Assembly: GCA_964618405.1 (NCBI GenBank)
Contig: CAZUAY010000102.1
Location: forward strand, 1-12,712
DNA from: JBBQIY01 sp964618405
GTDB lineage: Bacteria > Verrucomicrobiota > Kiritimatiellia > RFP12 > UBA3636
Reading direction: 5' to 3'
DNA length: 12,712 nucleotides
The notes below the pieces were generated by a model. It made no database searches and was not told the origin of the DNA. It worked only from the letters and a program-made list of their open reading frames with translations. The first letter of the stretch is position 1. The number at the start of each line of letters is the position of its first letter. Positions 1 to 6,309 of this stretch are shown here, one piece after another. The translations under genes and the position numbers were made by a program.

Positions 1-690
1 GATATCCGCACCAACTGGACGGCCGCTAGTATTAAGAAAGCAAGTGGGAAGAGCGTTGAAAAGATTTGTCCGCGTGGCCTCATCGACAAGCGTAATTCCG
101 GCGCCGGCGCGCTCGAATACGGCATCGACCTTTACGCGATCTGTGGTCTGCCAACCTCGACGCCAATTCAGACGCTGATGGCTAAATTGCGTTCGAGCGA
201 AAAACTTCAACTTAAGGCATTCGCAGCCATCAAAAAGGCGACGACCTATATGTCTGCCGCTTTGACCTATTTCCCCAGCGATGGTCTTTCGAGCCATTAC
301 CGCACGCCAGGAGGCCTGCCGATGACAGCCTACCGCTACAATATGGTCGGGGGCTTGTTTACGTGCTCCGTCGTGGAAGGCGAGACAGTTGAACTTCCCA
401 AGGATATTGCTAATCTCATCTCGAAGCGTACGGACCCGACCTGGCCGGAAACTTATTGGACGCCATTCGGTATGACCTCGTTCGAGTACATGGACAAGAT
501 CGGCCCCAATCACGATGCGAACAGTCTGGGTCTCATTGGCGCAGACCTCATCACGTTTAACGCAATGTTGCGCATTCCTATTGATATGCACAACGTGCCC
601 ACATCGGACCTCTTCCGGCCAACGATTTGGAACCGGTTTGGCGGCGATGATTTCAGAGTCTGTGAATTCCTCGGTCCCGTGTACGGCTAA
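1..690 (+). CDS. fucI: L-fucose isomerase, C-terminal part (5' end outside window)
   Basis: The frame is open from base 1 to TAA at 688-690, giving 229 residues with no start in the window. FucI is a cytoplasmic Mn-dependent enzyme that converts L-fucose to L-fuculose, the first step of fucose catabolism. The match to the C-terminal 40% of the ~590-residue E. coli protein, recalled from memory, runs the whole length: DIRTNW at the start, NSG-AL at about 32-37, GGLPM, VELPKD, KRT-TWP, NHD, GADLITF, MLRIP, MHNV, then FRVCEF-GPVYG at the end. By that alignment the first residue (D1) corresponds to metal ligand Asp361 and H171 (codon 511-513) to His528; the Glu337 ligand lies upstream of the window. 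The internal ATG at 178 is not a real start because conserved sequence continues upstream. The next gene begins 11 bp downstream on the same strand. Confidence 0.93.
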   Translation, partial: DIRTNWTAASIKKASGKSVEKICPRGLIDKRNSGAGALEYGIDLYAICGLPTSTPIQTLMAKLRSSEKLQLKAFAAIKKATTYMSAALTYFPSDGLSSHYRTPGGLPMTAYRYNMVGGLFTCSVVEGETVELPKDIANLISKRTDPTWPETYWTPFGMTSFEYMDKIGPNHDANSLGLIGADLITFNAMLRIPIDMHNVPTSDLFRPTIWNRFGGDDFRVCEFLGPVYG

Positions 691-701
691 AAAACTGTCA
701 C

Positions 702-1700
702 ATGCGTATCTTGATTGTTAAGCTCAGTTCGCTCGGTGACACGCTTCATGCATTGCCTGCCGTGGCTGAGCTTAAAACTCAACTCGGAGCGGAGATTCAT
801 TGGGCTGTGCAACCCGAGTTCTCTCCGCTCGTCCGCTCCTTCTCCTGTGTTGACAAAGTTTTTGAGGTTCCGCGTCCATCGAAGTTTTTCAAGTACCTTG
901 CCGCGATCCGCACCATTCGGCGGTATCGCTACGATCTGGTTGTGGATCTACAAGGGTTATTAAAAAGTGCTGTTGTTGCTCGGTCCGCGAAAGCTGCGCG
1001 ACGTATCGGGCCTTCTTTTTCTCGAGAGGGGTCTCGTTTCTTCTACACGGAACTTGCAGGTATCCGTAACCGGAATCGTCATGCCGTGGATGAATGTCTC
1101 GATGTCGTGAAGCATCTGGGTCTTGTCATGCCTACGCCGCCACGGTTCCCGATCACGGTTCCCGAGTTTGACCTCGACGGGCTGGCACCGTTGTCCGGCA
1201 AGGGACCGCGCATTGCCGTTGCGCCGATGTCGCGGTGGGAGAGCAAGAACTGGCCAGAGGCGTATTTTGCGGAGCTTGTGAAGCGACTTGTTGAGAAGCA
1301 TGATGCCAGAGTCTATCTCATTGGTGCCCCTGGCGACAAGCCAGTTGCCGAGCGCATCATTACCTCGGCAGGTGTTGCGGCGGCAAATCTCTGTGGACGC
1401 TTCTCGCTGGTCGACTCGCTTGGCGTTCTTTCGAAGTGCTCTGCGCTGGTTTCAAACGATTCCGGGCCGATGCACATGGGGGCTGCGCTTGGCGTGAAGT
1501 GTGTGGTGCCCTTTGGTCCTACGACGCCAGAACGCACCGGCCCCTACGGTGCTAATCACGTGCCGTTACAAGTGGCAGGGTGCATACCCTGCCACAAGCG
1601 GAAATGTCCGAAGGGAACGAAGTCTTGCCTGTTCGACATTATGCCGAACAGGGTCGAAGACGCCTTGTTCGGGACCTCCGACCTACCACGAAATGGTTAG
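702..1700 (+). CDS. GT9-family lipopolysaccharide heptosyltransferase (WaaC/RfaC-like)
   Basis: This predicted 332-residue cytoplasmic-face glycosyltransferase would add heptose to the Kdo-lipid A core of LPS. It starts MRILIVKLSSLGDTLHALP, close to the WaaC N-terminus, with the presumed catalytic base at D13. Other GT9 marks are DLQGLLKS (82-89), a donor-site SRWESKNWP (177-185) in the R-x-x-K-x-W arrangement, and NDSGPMH (252-258). Four cysteines near the C-terminus (294, 297, 302, 309) form the Cys cluster seen in many GT9 heptosyltransferases; a metal-binding role is only a guess. Length is normal for the family. The ATG at 702 is chosen because it begins the conserved Rossmann strand, although no clear Shine-Dalgarno sequence precedes it. 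It lies 11 bp after fucI and is probably co-transcribed, with no obvious metabolic link. WaaC versus WaaF or another GT9 specificity cannot be settled from sequence alone. Confidence 0.88.
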   Translation: MRILIVKLSSLGDTLHALPAVAELKTQLGAEIHWAVQPEFSPLVRSFSCVDKVFEVPRPSKFFKYLAAIRTIRRYRYDLVVDLQGLLKSAVVARSAKAARRIGPSFSREGSRFFYTELAGIRNRNRHAVDECLDVVKHLGLVMPTPPRFPITVPEFDLDGLAPLSGKGPRIAVAPMSRWESKNWPEAYFAELVKRLVEKHDARVYLIGAPGDKPVAERIITSAGVAAANLCGRFSLVDSLGVLSKCSALVSNDSGPMHMGAALGVKCVVPFGPTTPERTGPYGANHVPLQVAGCIPCHKRKCPKGTKSCLFDIMPNRVEDALFGTSDLPRNG

Positions 1701-1797
1701 CGCAGCGACTATCCTCTTTGATTGATGAGAATTGAAAATACTAGCGTTTTTATTCCTGCTATGTAAAAATTGTGTGTTTACAGGATGATAGGATGCT

Positions 1798-2850
1798 ATG
1801 AATAATTTTTTAAACTCAGTTTTGGTTGTCATACTCGTTTTTGCTTCAGGATGTAACCGTGTTGAGATGGAGTCAACGCGTGAGTTTAGTTGGCCGATCA
1901 TGGGAACTTACGGTAGTTTGATTTTACATGATGGAGCCGACGAGGCGGCACTCGCCATTGCGAAGGCGGCTGTTGATGAAGTGAATGCCCACGTATCGGC
2001 ATTCGATCCGACCAGCGATATTTCAAAGATTAACGTAGCTTCCGGTACGGGGCAGTTCACAGAAACGCGGGTTCACACACGCAGGGTTCTCGAGGCCTCG
2101 AGGCGGTATTATGCCGAAAGCGAGGGTGCCTTCAACCCCATGATCGGTCCACTGATGGAGGTGTGGGGGTTTTTCAGGGGAGGGGAAAAACATGAATTTC
2201 CGCCAGCTCCTGGTGTCGTGGTAAAGACTCTGCCACTCTGTGATTTCGAGGGGCTCGAGGTCCGCGGCGCCGATGGTGCAACGCGTCTTTGGAACCCCGG
2301 TATGCGCCTAGACTTTGGTGCCATTGCCAAGGGCTACGCAGTGGACGTGGCATTTGAACGTCTCGTTGCGGCGGGGTATACAAATTTTCTTATCAACCTC
2401 GGCGGAAATATGCGGTGCATCGGTACACCACGGAAGGGTAAAAGCTCATGGAAAGTTGCCGTTCGCGATCCAAGACTAACGCTCGAAGCTGAACCGCTCG
2501 GCACACTGCTCTTGAGCGAGGGCATGGCGGTGGCAACGTCGGGTAATTATGAGCAATTCTTTGAAATCGACGGCAAGCGCTATACGCATATTATGGATCC
2601 CCGCACGGGAATGCCCGTCAGCGGTATGGCGCAGGTTACGGTGGTGGCGAAAACGGCCATGGAGGCGGACGCGCTTTCAACAACGTGTTTTGTTGTAGGG
2701 TCAAAGGCCAGTGAAAGCATTTTGTCCCAGCACCCAGGGAGCGGCGTGATGTTTGTTACGGTCGATGATTCGGGCGAAATTTTAGTGACGATGCTCGGTG
2801 ATTTTATGGCCTGGTTTAGTCCAGGGAAGGCGGTGTCAGATGAACCTTGA
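1798..2850 (+). CDS. apbE: FAD:protein FMN transferase, lipoprotein type (ApbE)
   Basis: ApbE uses FAD to attach FMN covalently to a threonine of target flavoproteins, classically the Rnf and Nqr subunits, on the periplasmic side. The 350-residue product begins with a short lipoprotein signal: a hydrophobic stretch at about 5-16, then lipobox FASGC with Cys19. Family motifs follow in order: MGTYGS (35-40), FDPTSDISKIN (69-79), LDFGAIAKGYAVD (171-183), NLGGN (200-204), ATSGNYEQFF (246-255), THIMDPRTG (263-271) and EADALSTT (289-296). In the last, D291 and T295 fit the conserved Mg-binding Asp and Thr. Length is typical. AGGAT lies just upstream of the ATG as a weak ribosome site. The preceding 97 bp are A+T-rich, but I could not find a clean promoter. 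The 3' end overlaps rlmN by 11 bp, so the two are likely translationally coupled. No flavinylation target gene is visible in the window. Confidence 0.92.
   Translation: MNNFLNSVLVVILVFASGCNRVEMESTREFSWPIMGTYGSLILHDGADEAALAIAKAAVDEVNAHVSAFDPTSDISKINVASGTGQFTETRVHTRRVLEASRRYYAESEGAFNPMIGPLMEVWGFFRGGEKHEFPPAPGVVVKTLPLCDFEGLEVRGADGATRLWNPGMRLDFGAIAKGYAVDVAFERLVAAGYTNFLINLGGNMRCIGTPRKGKSSWKVAVRDPRLTLEAEPLGTLLLSEGMAVATSGNYEQFFEIDGKRYTHIMDPRTGMPVSGMAQVTVVAKTAMEADALSTTCFVVGSKASESILSQHPGSGVMFVTVDDSGEILVTMLGDFMAWFSPGKAVSDEP
2823..2830 (+). promoter_or_regulatory. Ribosome binding site that sets the rlmN start
   Basis: AGGGAAGG lies inside the last codons of apbE, 9 bases before the ATG at 2840. It favours that start over the in-frame ATG at 2798, which would add 14 residues (beginning MILWPG) that look like out-of-frame apbE sequence rather than RlmN. 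Confidence 0.65.
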
Positions 2851-3904
2851 TAGTAAAAAAAATGTTGAATTAGCTTCTGCCTATTCGTTGACTCAAGACG
2901 AAATTAGTGCGGCCATCGAAAGTGCTGGCGATAAGAAATGGCGTACCGCACAGGTGTGGCATTGGCTTTACCGAGATCTCATTGATTGCTGGGATGGGAT
3001 GAACAATATTCCGGCAGCGTTACGAAAGGGTCTTTCTGAGCAGCTTCACGATCTGGATGCAACGGCACGCGTCAAAGAAATGGAAGTGGAAAGCGGCGGC
3101 ACCAATAAACTATTGTTGGAGCTCCACGACGGGGAGATCGTCGAAACCGTCATCATCCCGTCAAAGGAAAGAAATACGGTATGTGTCTCGTGTCAAGTGG
3201 GGTGCGCCTTTGGCTGTGCGTTTTGTGCGAGTGGGCTTCACGGCATTGTGCGGAGTCTGACGTGCGGAGAGATCGTAGCGCAAGTGGTTCGCGTGTCGCA
3301 GCGACTGGGTAAACGGCCCGACAATGTGGTGTTCATGGGGATTGGTGAACCCTTTGCAAACTATGATGCGGTACTGAAAGCCGCGCGCATCATTAACGAC
3401 GGCAAGGGTATCGGCATTGGCGCACGAAAAATCACCATCAGCACCTGTGGCGTCGTCCCTGGAATACGGCGTTTTGCGGAAGAAGGTATCCAGTTCGAGC
3501 TGTCGGTTTCGCTGCATGCACCGACGCAGGAATTGCGGAATCAACTGATGCCGGTGAGTGCGAAGTGGCCACTGGAGGAACTGATGGAGACGTGTCGGTG
3601 GTATACGGACAAGACGAACCGAATTATCACGTTTGAGTATACGCTGGTCGACGGGTTTAACAATCGACCGGAACATGCTAAGCTGTTGGTTAAATTACTT
3701 CGGGGCCTGAAGTGTCGCGTGAACCTGATTCCGCTCAACCCTGTGAAAGAATTTTCAGGAGAAACGCCGGATATGCGTGACAGTGTAGGCTTTTTGCATC
3801 TTCTAATGGACGCAGGCGTCAACACCACCTTGCGTCACTCCAAGGGTCGAGATGTCAACGCCAGTTGTGGCCAATTGCGGCACAGTCGGATGAAGGAGGA
3901 TTAG
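2840..3904 (+). CDS. rlmN: 23S rRNA (A2503-C2)/tRNA (A37-C2) methyltransferase RlmN
   Basis: A radical-SAM enzyme that makes 2-methyladenosine at 23S rRNA A2503 in the peptidyl-transferase centre and at A37 of some tRNAs. The product is 354 residues, normal for the family. An N-terminal helical domain (about 12-75; WRTAQVWHWLY) precedes the radical-SAM core. The 4Fe-4S ligands are C122, C126 and C129 in GCAFGCAFC. The two cysteines of the methyl-transfer mechanism are present: C115, seven residues before the first cluster Cys, and C343 in NASCGQLR near the C-terminus. Also seen are FMGIGEP, TISTCG, LSVSLHAP and NLIPLNPV. The presence of the mechanistic cysteines and the lack of Cfr-specific context favour RlmN over Cfr, which methylates C8 of the same base. 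It overlaps the end of apbE by 11 bp and ends 40 bp before the metal ATPase gene. Confidence 0.95.
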   Translation: MNLDSKKNVELASAYSLTQDEISAAIESAGDKKWRTAQVWHWLYRDLIDCWDGMNNIPAALRKGLSEQLHDLDATARVKEMEVESGGTNKLLLELHDGEIVETVIIPSKERNTVCVSCQVGCAFGCAFCASGLHGIVRSLTCGEIVAQVVRVSQRLGKRPDNVVFMGIGEPFANYDAVLKAARIINDGKGIGIGARKITISTCGVVPGIRRFAEEGIQFELSVSLHAPTQELRNQLMPVSAKWPLEELMETCRWYTDKTNRIITFEYTLVDGFNNRPEHAKLLVKLLRGLKCRVNLIPLNPVKEFSGETPDMRDSVGFLHLLMDAGVNTTLRHSKGRDVNASCGQLRHSRMKED

Positions 3905-3926
3905 GATTACGATTACGATTACGATT
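3905..3926. repeat. GATTAC tandem hexanucleotide repeat
   Basis: Three perfect GATTAC units plus GATT follow the rlmN stop codon directly. The tract sits in the 40-bp gap before the P-type ATPase gene, just upstream of that gene's purine-rich ribosome site (GAGAGAGG, 3927-3934). Read in another register it is CGATTA, close to the degenerate CGATNC units at 12607-12648. No coding or terminator role is apparent. Confidence 0.85.
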
Positions 3927-3944
3927 GAGAGAGGTTACCGATTA

Positions 3945-5846
3945 ATGAATGGGTTAAAAAGAATTAAAAAGTTATTTACCGACGAGATGTCACGGGGGAT
4001 TATTTTCTCGATCGTCTCCTTGCCTGCCTTGGTTCTGAGCTTCATCATGCACGGTGGACATTCCCATGGCGGATCTGGAATCAGTTTCAGCATGTTGCTC
4101 GATCCTGCAATGGTGCCCGTCATCCTCTGCGGCATCCCTATCATGGCCTACGCATTTAAGAGGTTTTTCAGGTCGGGAAACATTCGAGCGGGTCTTTTAG
4201 TGAGTGTTGCCATGATTGCTGCGCTCTGCATTGGTGAGGTGTTTGCAGCAGGTGAGGTGGCGTTTATCATGACTCTTGGCGAGTTGTTGGAAGGGCGCAC
4301 ACTACGCAAGGCGCGCGCTGGCATCCACGCCCTCATGAGCCTAGAGCCGAAGCAAGCGTGCCAGGTTAAGGACGGCGTCGAGAGCATGGTCGATGTCGAT
4401 TTACTGATGGTTGAAGACGTGGTGCGCATTCGCCCCGGTGAAACCATTCCTGTTGATGGTGTGGTTATGTCGGGAACGACATCGGTGGATCAGGCGATCA
4501 TCACGGGCGAGTCGCTTCCTGTTGATAAGATGCCTGGGGATGACGTGCTTGCCGGAACGGTGAATCGCTTCGGGTCTATGGACGTGCGGGCGATCAAATC
4601 GGCAGAAAATTCAACGCTTAAGCGCATCAAGCGGCTGATCGAAACGGCTCAGACCCAGAAAGCGGAGGTCGTTCGGCTTGCCGATCGATGGGCGTCGTAT
4701 CTTGTGCCAGCGGCTTTTGTGACAGCGTTTGTTGTGGGGATCGTGACGCAGGAGGTGATTCGTGCCGTGACCATTCTGGTCGTATTTTGTCCGTGTGCCC
4801 TCGTCCTCGCCACGCCAACGGCGATTATGGCGGGCATGGCGAACCTGAGTCGCTACGGCATTCTCGTCAAATCGGGTGCGGCGCTGGAGTCGATGGGACG
4901 CATCACCACGATGGCCTTTGATAAGACTGGCACGCTGACGTACGGAAAACCCTCGGTTGCGAGCGTTGTTTCGGTGTTGTCCGACTATCCAATCGAGACG
5001 CTGAAGCGACTTGCGGCGGGGGCAGAAAGGCGTTCTGAGCATCCGCTTGGGAAGGCGATTACGGCATCTGTTGAAAATCCGCCGCAGCCGACTTCTTTCA
5101 GCATGAAACCTGGAATGGGTGTTGAAGCGGAGGTAGAAGGCGTGCGACTGGCGCTCGGAACTCCGCTGTGGTTGAAATCACGCGGTGTTATCATTTCCGA
5201 TGAAGCGGCAACGCGTATTGAACACGTTCGTGAACTCGGCCAGGCTGTCGTTGCCGTAGAAATTGATGGAATTTTCGCCGGCTGGATTACGCTATCTGAT
5301 ACGTTGAGAGAGGATGCTGCGGACATCATTAAGGAGCTCAGGCACCGTGGCATTGTCAAGACTCTGCTACTCACTGGCGATCATGCTGGGGCGGCAAACA
5401 AGATGGCGAAAGATGCAGGGATTGACATTGTTGAATCCAACCTGTTGCCTGAGCATAAAGTTTCGCTTGTGATGAAGCACGTCGATGCGCGTACGGCAAT
5501 TTCGATGATCGGTGACGGCGTAAATGACGCCGCGGCACTCAAGAGTGCTACCGTTGGTATCGCCATGGGCGGCATGGGCAGCGATATCGCCGTCGAGGCC
5601 GCCGACATTGTGTTGATGCGCGATGATATTCGTCTGCTGCCGTACTTGGTCACCATGTCACGACGGACGCTGACGAACATTAAAATCAACATTGCGGCGT
5701 CGCTACTGATCAACTCCTGCGCCATCGCCTTAGCGGCGACGGGTCATTTAGGGCCTGCGCTCGGTGCGCTCGTGCACAATGCGAGTTCGGTCTTTGTCGT
5801 CGGCCATGCTGCCATGCTTCTGCGCTATAAACCCGAAAAAGTGTGA
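3945..5846 (+). CDS. Heavy-metal P1B-type ATPase (CPC type, no HMA domain)
   Basis: A 633-residue inner-membrane ATP-driven pump, probably exporting a transition metal. P-type motifs: TGES (187-190, actuator), CPC (282-284, membrane metal site), DKTGT (326-330; D326 is the phosphorylated Asp), SEHP (364-367, the HP motif of P1B pumps), TGDH (477-480) and GDGVND (523-528). About eight membrane segments are expected: roughly 18-34, 52-71, 82-115 (two), 251-295 (two) and 577-625 (two). It has no N-terminal CxxC metal-binding domain. Instead a short His-rich stretch (H36, H39, H41) falls in the first predicted periplasmic loop. The last helix carries HNASS (611-615), matching neither the usual Cu-pump nor the ZntA Asp signature that I know, so the metal (Zn/Cd/Pb, Cu or other) is uncertain. 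The start is supported by GAGAGAGG 10 bases upstream. Its closeness to rlmN suggests possible read-through. Confidence 0.93.
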   Translation: MNGLKRIKKLFTDEMSRGIIFSIVSLPALVLSFIMHGGHSHGGSGISFSMLLDPAMVPVILCGIPIMAYAFKRFFRSGNIRAGLLVSVAMIAALCIGEVFAAGEVAFIMTLGELLEGRTLRKARAGIHALMSLEPKQACQVKDGVESMVDVDLLMVEDVVRIRPGETIPVDGVVMSGTTSVDQAIITGESLPVDKMPGDDVLAGTVNRFGSMDVRAIKSAENSTLKRIKRLIETAQTQKAEVVRLADRWASYLVPAAFVTAFVVGIVTQEVIRAVTILVVFCPCALVLATPTAIMAGMANLSRYGILVKSGAALESMGRITTMAFDKTGTLTYGKPSVASVVSVLSDYPIETLKRLAAGAERRSEHPLGKAITASVENPPQPTSFSMKPGMGVEAEVEGVRLALGTPLWLKSRGVIISDEAATRIEHVRELGQAVVAVEIDGIFAGWITLSDTLREDAADIIKELRHRGIVKTLLLTGDHAGAANKMAKDAGIDIVESNLLPEHKVSLVMKHVDARTAISMIGDGVNDAAALKSATVGIAMGGMGSDIAVEAADIVLMRDDIRLLPYLVTMSRRTLTNIKINIAASLLINSCAIALAATGHLGPALGALVHNASSVFVVGHAAMLLRYKPEKV

Positions 5847-5877
5847 GCTTATAACGCCTGTGCGGCATCACTATTAC

Positions 5878-5891
5878 AGTCGCTAGTCGCT
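5878..5891. repeat. Two-copy AGTCGCT heptamer repeat
   Basis: Two perfect adjacent copies of AGTCGCT. The reverse complement AGCGACT is a unit of the larger CGCNACT heptad family at 6000-6027 and 6157-6177, so this is probably the same family in the opposite orientation. Confidence 0.6.
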
Positions 5892-5928
5892 AGACGTTAT
5901 CCAAAAAGGTTTCTGAGTTCTTTGCACT

Positions 5929-5984
5929 CTCAATTTCCAACAGCCAACACTCAAATCCAATTATGAATTATGAATTACGAATAG
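5929..5984. repeat. Degenerate A+T-rich heptad repeat array
   Basis: About eight consecutive 7-bp units in register. They drift from CTCAATT, TCCAACA, GCCAACA, CTCAAAT and CCAATTA to TGAATTA, TGAATTA and CGAATAG. The last part (5959-5982) is a clear AATTATG/AATTATG/AATTACG tandem. All units share AA at the centre. The weaker first half could be chance, but the constant period argues for divergence of one array. Confidence 0.6.
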
Positions 5985-5999
5985 AAAAAGCGGCTCCCT

Positions 6000-6027
6000 C
6001 GCTACTCGCAACTCGCCACTCACAACT
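6000..6027. repeat. CGCNACT heptad tandem repeat, four units
   Basis: Four adjacent units, CGCTACT, CGCAACT, CGCCACT and CACAACT, differ mainly at the fourth base. The repeat is non-coding; the frame across it has no protein-like character beyond the repetition itself. Confidence 0.75.
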
Positions 6028-6066
6028 TCTTGGTTCGACAAAGCTAACGACAAAGTTTTTTTCAAA

Positions 6067-6094
6067 CAAAACTACGCACTACGTACTCATCACT
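6067..6094. repeat. NNNNACT heptad repeat, four units
   Basis: Four 7-bp units ending in ACT: CAAAACT, ACGCACT, ACGTACT and CATCACT. The period and the ACT core match the CGCNACT cluster at 6000-6027, from which it is separated by about 40 bp, but the first four bases are more divergent. It is followed immediately by the CTCGGC/GCCGAG inverted repeat. Confidence 0.55.
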
Positions 6095-6156
6095 CGGCTT
6101 GCCGAGACGGCGGCGCCCCACCTCGCTTCGCAACCACAAAGAAACGGGGTCTTGCT

Positions 6157-6177
6157 AGCGACTAGCAACTCGCGACT
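6157..6177. repeat. AGCRACT heptad repeat, three units
   Basis: Three adjacent heptamers, AGCGACT, AGCAACT and CGCGACT, belong to the CGCNACT family. The 5' part overlaps a 7-bp-stem hairpin (6152-6168, loop CGA), so a folded RNA or DNA structure is possible. Confidence 0.65.
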
Positions 6178-6207
6178 CGGCCTGACCGATTACTCCAGCA
6201 ATTCGCA

Positions 6208-6237
6208 TTGACAACGAGGATGCGCATATCGTAAATT
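6208..6237 (+). promoter_or_regulatory. Candidate sigma70-type promoter for the beta-barrel gene
   Basis: A perfect -35 hexamer TTGACA (6208-6213), an 18-bp spacer and TAAATT (6232-6237, 4/6 match to TATAAT). The predicted transcript would start near 6244 and carry a leader of about 65 bases before the ATG at 6310. The -10 element is imperfect, so this is a prediction only. Confidence 0.45.
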
Positions 6238-6309
6238 AGGATCACTTGGAAGGCTCATCAATAATGTGCTATTCCCTTATTCACCATTTAGAGAAGAAAG
6301 AGCAAGCGA

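Larger units (their letters stand above)
5847..6309. other. 463-bp gene-free region with heptad repeats
   Basis: No credible gene is present. The stretch between the metal ATPase and the beta-barrel gene contains several separate clusters of degenerate 7-bp tandem repeats (listed individually) and two short inverted repeats: CTCGGC/GCCGAG at 6093-6106, and TTGCTAG/CTAGCAA with a 3-base loop at 6152-6168. A candidate promoter (6208-6237) lies toward its 3' end. A run of T at about 6056-6062 has no stable stem before it, so I do not call a terminator for the ATPase gene. Confidence 0.7.

Noticed and set aside
178..690. A separate 170-residue gene starting at the ATG at 178
   Set aside because: The frame is open from base 1 and the upstream codons match FucI (DIRTNW, NSG-AL), so 178 is an internal Met of the truncated fucI.
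1701..1797. Promoter for apbE
   Set aside because: TTGAAA at 1732-1737 is present, but no acceptable -10 hexamer falls at 16-18 bp. The A+T richness alone is not enough to call one.
2798..2839. N-terminal extension of RlmN from ATG 2798
   Set aside because: The 14 extra residues show no RlmN character and lie in apbE coding sequence. The Shine-Dalgarno sequence at 2823-2830 points to ATG 2840.
5878..6177. CRISPR array
   Set aside because: The units are 7 bp, contiguous and degenerate, with no 20-40 bp repeats, unique spacers or cas genes.
5963..6211. 82-residue frame on the + strand in the ATPase-barrel gap
   Set aside because: Its protein (beginning MNYELRIEK) comes from translating the heptad repeats. 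It has no ribosome site or protein-family character.
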